Of a stretch of 64,000 nucleotides of DNA, positions 46,301 through 54,213 are shown in pieces; positions within the stretch are counted from its first letter, which is position 1, and each line of letters opens with the position of its first letter. The position numbers and the translations under genes were made by a program. Location: positions 930,001 through 994,000 of the forward strand of contig OY970394.1 in the NCBI GenBank assembly GCA_963720475.1, written 5' to 3'. The notes below the pieces were generated by a model. It saw only the letters and a list, made by a program, of their open reading frames with translations. It was not told the DNA's origin and did not search any database. This DNA comes from G963720475 sp963720475. Lineage in GTDB: Bacteria; Actinomycetota; Thermoleophilia; Solirubrobacterales; Thermoleophilaceae.

Positions 46301-48028
46301 ATGAGGAAAACACTCGTACAGATGCTCGTGGCGGGCGCACTGGCGCTCGGCGCGGCCGCACCGGCCACGGCCGGCGCGCAGGCGCCGGGCGACGAGGCGT
46401 GCGCGAACGTGTCGCCTTCGGCTGCGCCGTGTGTGCTGCTTGACAAGGTGGTCGAGCGGGTGTCGGCTGAGTGCCGCCGGATCGGCCTCGTCCCCGATCA
46501 GAGCTGCCTGCTGCCCGTCGGTGCCCAGGTCCGGCGCCAGGACGTGGCCGACTACCGCTCTTCGTGGACCCATCGCACGCTCGCCTACCAGTATCGGCTC
46601 GCACATCACGTGCCGTTCAGGGACGCCCCATGGGTCGGCACGCACAACTCATTCAACTCGACGAGCGAGTTCCCGACGCTGTCGCACAGCGACTCGAACC
46701 AGCAGCTGTCACTCACGCAGCAGCTCGATATCGACGTGCGCAGCATCGAGCTCGACGTCCACTGGTTCCCGAGCCTGCTCGCGGGAGGCACCGCACCGGT
46801 CGTGTGCCACGCGCGCTCGGCGTCGGAGCTGCACGCCGGCTGCACGCTCGAGCGCCTGTTCGCGCCGGTCATCGGTGACCTCGCCGGCTGGCTCAACCGC
46901 GCTGATAACCGCGAGGAGGTGCTGCTGCTCTACCTCGAGGACCACATCGGCGACGCCGCCGGCTACGCGCGCGTCGTGTCGGAGCTCGACGCGCGCCTGC
47001 GGCGGCCCGACGGGGGCTCGCTGATCTACAAGCCCGACCTGAGCGGCGCCACCTCGGCGCAACCGTGCGCTCTCCTCCCGCTCGACCTCACCCGCCGCAA
47101 GGTGCTCGACTCCGGCGCCCAGGTGGTGATCGTCGGGAAGTGCGCGAGCGGCTGGGCCGGCCGGGTGTTCGACTGGGACAAGGGCCCGACCGGTCACGAG
47201 GAAGAAGGCAACCCGGGTGCCTACTCCGACTACCCGGCCTGCGACCGTGAGCTCACCCGCACCTCGTACGACACACGGATGATTCGCTACTACGAGGACT
47301 CGACGCTGGTCTCGGCGGCGATCGACCCGACGCGATCGCCGCGCGCCGACAATCGCATCACGCCCGCGAAGGCAGGACGGATGGTCCGCTGCGGCGTCGA
47401 CCTGTTCGGCTTCGATCAGTTGCTGCCGCGCGACGGCCGCCTCGAGGCGCTCGCGTGGAGCTGGGCTCGAGGCGAACCGGAGGGCATCGAGCCATGCGCG
47501 GCGCAGGCAGGCGATGCGCGCTGGCGCACCCAGCCGTGTGCGTTGAAGCTGCCCGTCGCGTGCCGCGCCTCCGACGGCGGCTGGACGGTCTCCGCGAAGC
47601 GGTTCACCTTCGGCGACGCGAAAGCGCGTTGCCGTGTCAAGAAGGCGACGTTCGATCTACCGCGGACCGGCTACGACAACTCGCGCCTGCGAACGGCGGC
47701 GGGCGACATCGGGCCTGTCTGGATCCGCGACCGCTCACGCGCCCCGACGAGTGTCAGCGCGAGCGCAAGCTGCTCGCCGGCAAGCTCGGGTCGCCGGATC
47801 AAGTGCGCCCTTCGACTACGTCGGCCCGGCGCTGCGACCGTCAGCGCCCGGGCCCTGCGCGGCGGGGCGAAGGTCGCGAGCGTTCGCAAGGCGGTTAGCC
47901 CACGCAGCCGCAAGCTGACGCTTGCGCCGCGCGGTGGCCGCCTCCGCCCGGGGCGCTACACCGTCAGGCTGACGTTCGCCGCCGACGGCGTGACGAAGCG
48001 GATCAAGCGGTCCGTGCGCGTTCGCTGA
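46301..48028 (+). CDS. Secreted PI-PLC X-domain-like phosphodiesterase with beta-rich C-terminus
   Basis: A 575-residue exported protein. The signal peptide is MRKTLVQMLVAGALALGAAA with cleavage near ATAGA. The X-like TIM-barrel domain (~100-400) has WVGTHNSFNSTSEF (first catalytic His), DVRSIELDVHWFP (metal or substrate acidic residues) and VVCHA (second His), as in bacterial PI-specific phospholipases. A Cys-rich Trp-containing segment follows (ACRASDGGWTVS, then AKARCRVKKATFDLP), and the last ~90 residues are a basic Ig-like beta domain ending in RVR. The substrate could be inositol lipids, which this organism evidently makes. ATG follows GGGGAGGG. Confidence 0.8.
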   Translation: MRKTLVQMLVAGALALGAAAPATAGAQAPGDEACANVSPSAAPCVLLDKVVERVSAECRRIGLVPDQSCLLPVGAQVRRQDVADYRSSWTHRTLAYQYRLAHHVPFRDAPWVGTHNSFNSTSEFPTLSHSDSNQQLSLTQQLDIDVRSIELDVHWFPSLLAGGTAPVVCHARSASELHAGCTLERLFAPVIGDLAGWLNRADNREEVLLLYLEDHIGDAAGYARVVSELDARLRRPDGGSLIYKPDLSGATSAQPCALLPLDLTRRKVLDSGAQVVIVGKCASGWAGRVFDWDKGPTGHEEEGNPGAYSDYPACDRELTRTSYDTRMIRYYEDSTLVSAAIDPTRSPRADNRITPAKAGRMVRCGVDLFGFDQLLPRDGRLEALAWSWARGEPEGIEPCAAQAGDARWRTQPCALKLPVACRASDGGWTVSAKRFTFGDAKARCRVKKATFDLPRTGYDNSRLRTAAGDIGPVWIRDRSRAPTSVSASASCSPASSGRRIKCALRLRRPGAATVSARALRGGAKVASVRKAVSPRSRKLTLAPRGGRLRPGRYTVRLTFAADGVTKRIKRSVRVR

Positions 48029-48072
48029 AACCCGCGCACCGCCGGCGGCTGCGTAACATCCGGCCGGCCCGC

Positions 48073-48145
48073 GGGCGGTTAGCTCAGTTGGGAGAGCGCC
48101 TGCCTTACAAGCAGGAGGCCGCTGGTTCGAGCCCAGCACCGCCCA
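48073..48145 (+). tRNA. tRNA-Val (anticodon UAC)
   Basis: A 73-nt cloverleaf: acceptor GGGCGGT/ACCGCCC, D arm GCTC/GAGC, anticodon stem CCTGC/GCAGG with loop CTTACAA (anticodon TAC), T arm GCTGG-TTCGAGC-CCAGC, discriminator A, no encoded CCA. It sits 25 bp before the YHYH-protein gene. Confidence 0.97.
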
Positions 48146-48157
48146 CTCGTAGACGGT

Positions 48158-48163
48158 TAGGCT
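48158..48163 (+). promoter_or_regulatory. Putative -10 box TAGGCT of the YHYH gene, leaderless
   Basis: TAGGCT is 7 nt before the ATG at 48171, downstream of the tRNA-Val 3' end, with no Shine-Dalgarno. Confidence 0.5.
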
Positions 48164-48170
48164 TGGCCCA

Positions 48171-49232
48171 ATGGCTAGGGGGCTCGGCTCGGTACTGGCG
48201 ACGGTCGTTCTCGCACTCAGCCTTGCCGCCTGCGGCGACGACGACAAGAGCGACGACTCGAAGGACGCGAGCACGACCACCGGCGAGCAGACCGCCGCCG
48301 AGCCGAAGCGCGCCGACGTCAAGATCGGTGACGGGAAGGTCACGCTGCGCGGGGCCGATGTCGGCGACGTGGACCTGACGAAGCTCCAGATGGGCGACGA
48401 CAAGCTCGCCGAGTCGCCGACGAAGGGCGAGCTCTATCTCTGCCCCGAGTTCGGGCAGGGCGGGCCGCGCGGCGGGGCGCAGGTTGAGGGGCCGTGGATC
48501 CACGGCGACACGTGGAACCTGAGGGAGAAGCTGTTCGTCTCGGGGGAGAAGGACTGGCCCGATGCGGAGTTCACGCAGAAGGTCTCCGGCGACAAGCGGG
48601 TTCTGAGGGGCAACAACCTGCCGGTGGATCACAAGACGGGCGACTTCCCGGTCTCCGAGCTCGATCCGGTCGCCGAATACGACCGCAACCCGAGTGAGAT
48701 CAAGGCGAACGACTACGAGGTCGAGATTCCCGCCGAGCCGAAGGAGGGAGCGGAGCCGCAGTGCATCGGCGGCGAGGCCGGTTTCCTGACCTCGGGCGTC
48801 GTGCTCAACAGCCCGGTGGACGCGGAGAAGCGCGACGCGCCCGCGCACGAGGGCCAGGACCTCTGCTTCGGCCATCCGAACGACATGGGCTACCACTACC
48901 ACGCCGTCTCACCGTGCATCCCGGACCCGGGCACGGGCCACTCGAAGCTCGTCGGCTACGCGTTCGACGGCTTCGGCATCTACGGCCACCGCGGCGAGGG
49001 TGGTAAGGCCCTGACGAACGACGACCTCGATGAATGCCACGGCCACGTCGGCGAGGTCGACTTCGGCGGCAAGCGGCAGCGGATCTACCACTACCACGCG
49101 ACGTGGGAGTTCCCCTACGCGGTCGGTTGCTTCAAGGGCACGTCGAGTCAGCGGGGCCCGCCGTTCGAGAACGCCGGGCAGGGTGGCGGCGGTCCGCAGG
49201 GCGGCGGCCCACCCGGCGGCGGCCCGCCTTAG
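48171..49232 (+). CDS. YHYH-domain lipoprotein
   Basis: A 353-residue secreted lipoprotein (lipobox SLAACG, Cys at about 21) with a Thr/Asp linker. The YHYH domain occupies the C-terminal half: DMGYHYHAVSPCIPDPG, LVGYAFDGFGIYGHRGEGG, DECHGHVGEVDF and IYHYHATWEFPYAVGCFKG. The His clusters and conserved Cys suggest metal binding; the family has no settled function. The tail is Gly/Pro-rich (GGGPQGGGPPGGGPP). The next gene, 12 bp on, also encodes a lipoprotein. Confidence 0.82.
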   Translation: MARGLGSVLATVVLALSLAACGDDDKSDDSKDASTTTGEQTAAEPKRADVKIGDGKVTLRGADVGDVDLTKLQMGDDKLAESPTKGELYLCPEFGQGGPRGGAQVEGPWIHGDTWNLREKLFVSGEKDWPDAEFTQKVSGDKRVLRGNNLPVDHKTGDFPVSELDPVAEYDRNPSEIKANDYEVEIPAEPKEGAEPQCIGGEAGFLTSGVVLNSPVDAEKRDAPAHEGQDLCFGHPNDMGYHYHAVSPCIPDPGTGHSKLVGYAFDGFGIYGHRGEGGKALTNDDLDECHGHVGEVDFGGKRQRIYHYHATWEFPYAVGCFKGTSSQRGPPFENAGQGGGGPQGGGPPGGGPP

Positions 49233-49244
49233 CGAGCGGTCTTG

Positions 49245-49793
49245 ATGCGCCCCCTGGTTACCTTGCCGGTGGTGTTGCTCGTTGCGGGGGCGTTGCTAGC
49301 AGGATGCGAGTCGAAGGGCGGTTCCTCGACGAAGCAGGCCGACGAAAACTCCTACGCACCGCCGCCGCGCCCTGCGCGCACCAGCTTCCCCAACGACGCG
49401 AACGACTGGACGTGCGGGGATTTCGACGAGGCGCCGACCGAGCGGCGTGATCAGGCGATCGCCGAGTTGGTGGGGGCCGCCCAGCTAAGGGGTCGTGGCG
49501 CTGAGTTGCTCGAGGAGATCCGCTCGCTATGCGCGGAGAGCTCCGTGGACTTCCAGCCGGGGATCAGAGCCGTGGACAAGGTCGCGGCGCGCAACACGCC
49601 CAAACTCGACCAGTCCTCGGACGACTCGGGTTCGGGCAGCGGAGAGGCCACACCGCCTCCGGATCCGCAGCGCTCGGAGCCGCGCCAGGGAACCCCCCCG
49701 AGCGCTCCGCCGCAGCGGGAGCCCTACTGCGACGAGGCCGACGCACCCGACCGGCTCGCGCCGGGCTGCCAGGGAACCCTGGTTCCGCGGTAG
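49245..49793 (+). CDS. Hypothetical lipoprotein
   Basis: A 182-residue lipoprotein (PVVLLVAGALLAGCES lipobox). The small folded part (DWTCGDFDEAPTERRDQAIAELVG...EEIRSLCAE) has two Cys in a helical, HdeA-like arrangement. Pro/Ser-rich sequence and a second Cys pair (YCDEADAPDRLAPGCQG) follow. ATG at 49245 was preferred to the TTG one codon upstream. Close spacing to the YHYH gene implies one operon. Function unknown. Confidence 0.68.
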   Translation: MRPLVTLPVVLLVAGALLAGCESKGGSSTKQADENSYAPPPRPARTSFPNDANDWTCGDFDEAPTERRDQAIAELVGAAQLRGRGAELLEEIRSLCAESSVDFQPGIRAVDKVAARNTPKLDQSSDDSGSGSGEATPPPDPQRSEPRQGTPPSAPPQREPYCDEADAPDRLAPGCQGTLVPR

Positions 49794-49798
49794 CCGGC

Positions 49799-50329
49799 TC
49801 AGCCGGCGGCCGCGCGCTCTTCGGCTTCGATCGCCTCGTCGGCCTCGGCCGCTTCCTCGGCCGCGGCGAGGGCTTCGGCGCGCGCCTTGCGGCCGGCGCG
49901 CCCGCCGGGCATCCGGCCGGCGATCCGCCCGATCGGCTCGATCGACGCCTGCAGCGTCGCGATCGACTCGTCGAACTGGTCGAGCGAGTCGAGCAGGCGC
50001 TCCATGTTCTTCACCATCGCCGCGAGCTGTTCGTCGAGGCCCTCGATCATCTCGGGCAACTTGGAGATCGCCGGCATGGCGATGGTGATCGCCTCGGTCA
50101 TGATCTCCATCCGGCCGTCCATGATCTCGACCTGCTTGCGGACGGCGGCCATCTCGACGTTGAGGTCCGGCAGCGCGGTCGTCTGCTTGCCGATCGACTT
50201 CATGCCCCGCTCGAGCCCGGCCATGCGCTTGGCCATCTCGCCGGTGTGGCCGGCCATCTCGGGGATGCGCCTCAGCGCGTCCAATAGTTCGGCCGGCGCC
50301 TCGAGGACGCTGTCGAGAGGATTCTTCAT
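49799..50329 (-). CDS. Coiled-coil hypothetical protein
   Basis: A 176-residue protein dominated by heptad-like helices (MAAVRKQVEIMDGRMEIM, MPAISKLPEMIEGLDEQL, NMERLLDSLDQFDESIATL) and ending in an Ala/Glu-rich tail. There is no signal peptide or membrane helix. Such proteins occur widely in actinobacteria without assigned function. ATG at 50329 was chosen as the first Met of the conserved-looking part; ATGs at 50350 and 50386 are possible. It converges with the lipoprotein gene. Confidence 0.6.
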   Translation of the reverse strand: MKNPLDSVLEAPAELLDALRRIPEMAGHTGEMAKRMAGLERGMKSIGKQTTALPDLNVEMAAVRKQVEIMDGRMEIMTEAITIAMPAISKLPEMIEGLDEQLAAMVKNMERLLDSLDQFDESIATLQASIEPIGRIAGRMPGGRAGRKARAEALAAAEEAAEADEAIEAEERAAAG

Positions 50330-50431
50330 TGCCCCTGCGCCGGGGATCATGACGGTTCGCGCGCCGGAAGGGCGCGGCAGCGGCACCGGGCCTCCACCCG
50401 ATGCCGCTGCGCAAACAAACGTGAGGCGTAG

Positions 50432-51718
50432 CTAAGGGATCTTCACGCCTGAGATCGCGCGTGCGATCACCAGCCGCTGGATCTCCGAGGTGCCCTCGAA
50501 GATCGTGAAGATCTTCGCGTCGCGGTGCATCCGCTCGACGGGGAACTCGCGCGTGTAGCCGTTCCCGCCGAGGATCTGGATCGCTCGGTCGGTCGCCCAG
50601 ACGGCGACCTCTCCGGCCTTGAGCTTCGACATCGAGCCCTCGGCGTTCTCGTAGTCCTTGCCGGCGCGGCCCATCCACGCGGCCCGCCAGCACAGCAGCC
50701 GGGCGGCGTCGATCTCGAGCTTCATGTCGGCGAGCGTGAATGCGATCGCCTGGTTCTCGATGATCGCCCGGCCGAACTGCTTGCGCTCCTTGGCGTAGTC
50801 GAGTGCGTACTCGTACGCCGCCCGGGCGATGCCGAGCGCCTGGGCGCCGACCGTCGGACGGCTCATCTCGAACGTTCGCATCGCTGCCTGCGACTTCGCC
50901 GACTTGCCCTCACGGACGCGAGCGAGCCGCTCGTCGAGCTTCTCCTTGCCGCCGAGCAGGCACGAGCCCGGGACGCGACAGTCGTCCAGATGGACGTCGG
51001 CCGTGTGCGAGGCGCGGATGCCGTGCTTCTTCACCTTCGCGCCCTGCTCGCAGCCCTTCGTCCCGGGCGGAACCACGAACGCCGCGTGTCCGCGCGAGCC
51101 GAGCTCGCGGTCCACCGACGCGATGACGACGTGGACACCGGCGATACCGCCGTTGGTGGCCCACGCCTTCTGGCCGTTGATGACCCACTCGTCCTTCGCC
51201 TCGTCGTACTTGGCCGTCGTCCGGATCGCCGATACGTCGGAACCCGCGTCGGGCTCCGATGCGCAGAACGCGGCGACCGCTGGCTCCTCCTTCGTCCCGA
51301 AGCACTGCGGCAGCCACTCGGCCACCTGCTCCGGCGCCCCCTGACCAAAGATGGCCGCGACTGCGAGCGAGGTTCCCATGATCGACATGCCGAGCCCCGC
51401 ATCGCCCCAGAAGAGCTCCTCGTTGGCAATCGGCAGCTGGAGGCCCGTCGGGTCGGACCAGAACTGCGCCAGTGCTTCGAACCCGTAGAGGCCGATGTTC
51501 GCGGCCTCCTGAACGATCGGCCAGGGGAACTCCTCCTTCTCGTCCCACTCGGCAGCCGCCGGGCGCATGACGCCCTCGGCGAACCCGTGCACCCACTCGC
51601 GGATGTCCTTCTGGTCCTGGTTGAGGTCGAGCGAGAAGTCCGCCGTGGCAGGAGGGGGAGTGGCAGCGGCCTCGGCGACAGCCTCCGGCGTCGCCTTGGT
51701 GGTGTCGGTAGCGGCCAT
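50432..51718 (-). CDS. Acyl-CoA dehydrogenase
   Basis: A 428-residue FAD-dependent enzyme introducing the 2,3-double bond in acyl-CoAs. It has CASEPDAGSDVSAIRTTA (FAD site), WVINGQKAWATNGG, ARAAYEYALDYAKERKQFG, and the C-terminal IFEGTSEIQRLVIAR whose Glu is the catalytic base in most family members. An Ala/Thr/Pro-rich 25-residue N-terminal extension precedes the fold. It lies 4 bp downstream of the SCP2 gene, so the pair form a lipid-handling operon opposite a TetR regulator. Confidence 0.92.
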   Translation of the reverse strand: MAATDTTKATPEAVAEAAATPPPATADFSLDLNQDQKDIREWVHGFAEGVMRPAAAEWDEKEEFPWPIVQEAANIGLYGFEALAQFWSDPTGLQLPIANEELFWGDAGLGMSIMGTSLAVAAIFGQGAPEQVAEWLPQCFGTKEEPAVAAFCASEPDAGSDVSAIRTTAKYDEAKDEWVINGQKAWATNGGIAGVHVVIASVDRELGSRGHAAFVVPPGTKGCEQGAKVKKHGIRASHTADVHLDDCRVPGSCLLGGKEKLDERLARVREGKSAKSQAAMRTFEMSRPTVGAQALGIARAAYEYALDYAKERKQFGRAIIENQAIAFTLADMKLEIDAARLLCWRAAWMGRAGKDYENAEGSMSKLKAGEVAVWATDRAIQILGGNGYTREFPVERMHRDAKIFTIFEGTSEIQRLVIARAISGVKIP

Positions 51719-51722
51719 CGTC

Positions 51723-52184
51723 CTACGCTCCCCTTGGGATCTGGAACAGGCCTTCGACCTGGGCCGCGAACATCAGGTCGCCCTCTATCTTGAGGCCGCC
51801 CGACATGAACAGGCTCGGGCCCTGGACGGCGCCCGACGCGAGCTTGATGAAGTTCGCACCGGGGACGATGAACGTGACGCGCGCCGGCTTGTCGCCGTCC
51901 TCGGTCACGGTCAGCTTGCCACCCGCGAAGTCGCACTGGTAGTGATCGACCTGGCCGTCCGGCCCCTCGGTGATCTTCCAGTCGATAACGGCCTCGACGG
52001 CCGCGGCCTTCGCGGGGTCGACGTGGTCGGCCATCCGCTTGAAGATCTCGTCGAGGACGACCTTGCGGCCGTCCGACTTCATCATCTCGTCGAGCTGCTC
52101 GTCCGTGACGCCCGAGACCAACTTCGCCAGATCCTCGGCGCTGGCGCCTTCGATTGCCTCGACCGCAGGCTGTTCTTCTGCCAT
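51723..52184 (-). CDS. SCP-2 sterol-transfer-family protein
   Basis: A 153-residue lipid-binding protein. The SCP2 fold begins at about residue 40 (VVLDEIFKRMADHVDP, VIDWKITEGPDGQVDHYQCDF, KPARVTFIVPGANFIKLASG) and ends MSGGLKIEGDLMFAAQVEGLF, the highly conserved SCP2 C-terminal block. It likely binds acyl-CoA or sterol-like lipids and hands them to the acyl-CoA dehydrogenase encoded next. GGAGG precedes the ATG. The promoter region contains two palindromes facing tetR. Confidence 0.88.
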   Translation of the reverse strand: MAEEQPAVEAIEGASAEDLAKLVSGVTDEQLDEMMKSDGRKVVLDEIFKRMADHVDPAKAAAVEAVIDWKITEGPDGQVDHYQCDFAGGKLTVTEDGDKPARVTFIVPGANFIKLASGAVQGPSLFMSGGLKIEGDLMFAAQVEGLFQIPRGA

Positions 52185-52212
52185 GTCCGGAATACCTCCG
52201 TGGGTTGGGTTG

Positions 52213-52225
52213 CTACCAGGGGTAG
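52213..52225. promoter_or_regulatory. TetR operator candidate 1: CTACC-AGG-GGTAG
   Basis: Perfect 5+3+5 palindrome in the 65-bp divergent region between SCP2 and tetR. A near-identical site lies exactly 20 bp (two helical turns) away. Confidence 0.6.
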
Positions 52226-52232
52226 GAAAACG

Positions 52233-52245
52233 CTACCATAAGTAG
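52233..52245. promoter_or_regulatory. TetR operator candidate 2: CTACC-ATA-AGTAG
   Basis: Same dyad as 52213-52225 with one mismatch in the arms. It overlaps TACCAT (52234-52239), the probable -10 of tetR, and on the other strand the TATGGT that may serve SCP2. Confidence 0.55.
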
Positions 52246-52249
52246 GAAC

Positions 52250-52909
52250 ATGGCGCAGGGAGCCGATACGACCACTTCCCGCCCGGTGCGAAAGCGCGCC
52301 GAGCACCTCGGCCCCGAGCGGCGCCGGCCGCTGGTCCTCGACGCGGCCTTCGAGCTGTTCCTCGAGCATGGCTACGACGGAACGACGATGGGCGCGGTCG
52401 CCGACGCGGCGGGCGTGACCAAGCCGGTCGTCTATGACTGCTACCCCTCGAAGGACGAGCTCTTCAAGGCGCTGATGCGCCGCGAGGAGGAGCGCGTCCT
52501 CGGCGAGATCGGCACGGCGTTCGCCGGGGCGGCAGCCGCGGGCGATCGCGAAGGGTTCCTCGTCGAGAGCTTCACCGCCTTCCTGCGGGCGGTCGCCGCC
52601 TCGCCGGGCGCTTACAGGGTGATCTTCCTCGGTGAAGGCGGCGCCAACGCGGCTGTCGCGCGGCGTGTCCAGCGCGGCCGGCAGCTACAGGTGGACGCGG
52701 TTTCCGCAATTGCGCGCGACTGGCTCGGGCGCCGCGACGGCGAGGCCGACGGCGACGTCGAGCAGCAGGCCCTCTTGACCGCGTACGCGATGGTCGCCCT
52801 CGCCGAAGGCGGCGCGCGCGCGCTTCTGAACGAGCCCGAGCGCTGGACGCCGGAGTCGCTCGGCGAGGCGCTCGGCCGGATCGGGGCGCACGGGCTGCCT
52901 GCCGTCTAG
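52250..52909 (+). CDS. TetR-family regulator
   Basis: A 219-residue repressor. Residues ~28-75 form the DNA-binding domain (VLDAAFELFLEHGYDGTTMGAVADAAGV, then TKPVVYDCYPSKDELFKAL). The C-terminal ligand-binding domain is helical and unassigned. It diverges from the SCP2/acyl-CoA dehydrogenase pair, with two phased palindromes between, so it probably represses both promoters and senses a fatty acyl or sterol-derived ligand. The ligand is inference. Confidence 0.9.
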   Translation: MAQGADTTTSRPVRKRAEHLGPERRRPLVLDAAFELFLEHGYDGTTMGAVADAAGVTKPVVYDCYPSKDELFKALMRREEERVLGEIGTAFAGAAAAGDREGFLVESFTAFLRAVAASPGAYRVIFLGEGGANAAVARRVQRGRQLQVDAVSAIARDWLGRRDGEADGDVEQQALLTAYAMVALAEGGARALLNEPERWTPESLGEALGRIGAHGLPAV

Positions 52910-52953
52910 AACGCCTTCACCACTTCCTCCGATCAAATATCGTGGGGAGGCAG

Positions 52954-54213
52954 ATGGCGACCGCCGCCGAGCCACGCCAGGACGCCGCCGCCGAACGCGG
53001 CGATGCCGCCTACGACCGCGATGGCCTGCGCGCCACGGTCGAGGCGCTTGCCGCGATCCCCGACCGTGGTCCTTGCTCGGAAGGGGAGCGCCGTGCGGCC
53101 GAGTGGATCGCCGAGCGCCTCGGTGCCGTCGGCCTCGAGGCGCGCATCGAGGAGGAGCGCGCGTTCGACAGCTACGCCAAGCCGATGGCCGCACTGGCGG
53201 GGATCGCCGCCGCCGGCGGCGCGCTCGCACTGACGCGCCGCGGCCGGATCGTGGGAGGGATGATCGGGGCGGGCGTCGCCGCGGCGATCGCAGATGACAT
53301 CTCAAACGGCGCGCGCGCGTTCCGGCGCGCGACGATGGAGCAGAAGCCCACCTGGAACGTCGTGGCGGGCGCCGGCGACCCCGATGCGACGCGCACCTTC
53401 GTCGTGCTCGCCCACCACGACGCCGCGCCAACCGGAGCGATCTTCGACCAGCGCCTCCACCACGCGGTCGCCGACGCCCTTCCGGGCATCGTCGAGCGCC
53501 GCGACACCTCGATCCCGCTCTGGTGGCCGGCTGTCGGCACGCCGCTGCTCGTCGCCGCAGGCGGCCTCATGCGCCGCCGCGGGCTCGCCCTCGCGGGACT
53601 AGTCGGCTCTTTGGCCGGGGTGGCGGCCTTCGCCGACATCGCCCGCAGCCCGATCGTCCCTGGCGCGAACGACAACCTCACCGCCGTCGCCGTGCTCGTC
53701 GCGCTCGCAGAGGCCCTGCGCGAGCGGCCCGTCGAGGGCATCCGCGTGTTGCTCGTCTCCTGCGGTTCCGAGGAGGTCCTCCAGGGCGGAATCCACGGCT
53801 TTGCCGCGCGCTACTTCCCCGACCTCGACCGCGACCAGACGTGGGTGCTCGCGGTGGACACCGTCGGTTCACCCGAGCTGATCATGCTCGAGGGCGAGGG
53901 GACCGTCGTGATGGAGGACTACCACGGCCGCGGCTTCCGCGACATGATCGCGCGGGCCGCCGATCGCGCCCGCGTGCCACTGCGCCGCGGGATGCGCTCC
54001 CGCGCGAGCACGGACGCGGTGATCCCGAGCCGCGCGGGGTACCCGACCGCATGCCTTACCTCGTTCGACCGCCACAAGGCGTTGTCGAACTACCACTGGC
54101 CGACGGACACGCCGGAGAACGTCGACTACGACACGACCGCCGCCGCCGCCGCGGTCTGCGAGGCGACGCTGCGCGGGCTCGCCGAGGGCCCCTACGCGGG
54201 CGCCCTCTACTAG
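52954..54213 (+). CDS. M28-family zinc aminopeptidase with hydrophobic insertion
   Basis: A 419-residue peptidase. Zinc-site pieces are VVLAHHDAAP (His, Asp), PGANDNLTAVAVLVALAEAL (bridging Asp), SCGSEEVLQGG (Glu-Glu), WVLAVDTVGSPEL (Asp) and YHWPTDTPENVDY (final His). Unusually, hydrophobic segments (PMAALAGIAAAGGALAL, MIGAGVAAAIA) and another (WWPAVGTPLLVAAGGLM, LALAGLVGSLAGVAAFA) are inserted, which could associate the enzyme with the membrane. No signal peptide is obvious. ATG at 52954 follows GGGGAGG; a GTG lies 12 nt earlier. Confidence 0.85.
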   Translation: MATAAEPRQDAAAERGDAAYDRDGLRATVEALAAIPDRGPCSEGERRAAEWIAERLGAVGLEARIEEERAFDSYAKPMAALAGIAAAGGALALTRRGRIVGGMIGAGVAAAIADDISNGARAFRRATMEQKPTWNVVAGAGDPDATRTFVVLAHHDAAPTGAIFDQRLHHAVADALPGIVERRDTSIPLWWPAVGTPLLVAAGGLMRRRGLALAGLVGSLAGVAAFADIARSPIVPGANDNLTAVAVLVALAEALRERPVEGIRVLLVSCGSEEVLQGGIHGFAARYFPDLDRDQTWVLAVDTVGSPELIMLEGEGTVVMEDYHGRGFRDMIARAADRARVPLRRGMRSRASTDAVIPSRAGYPTACLTSFDRHKALSNYHWPTDTPENVDYDTTAAAAAVCEATLRGLAEGPYAGALY

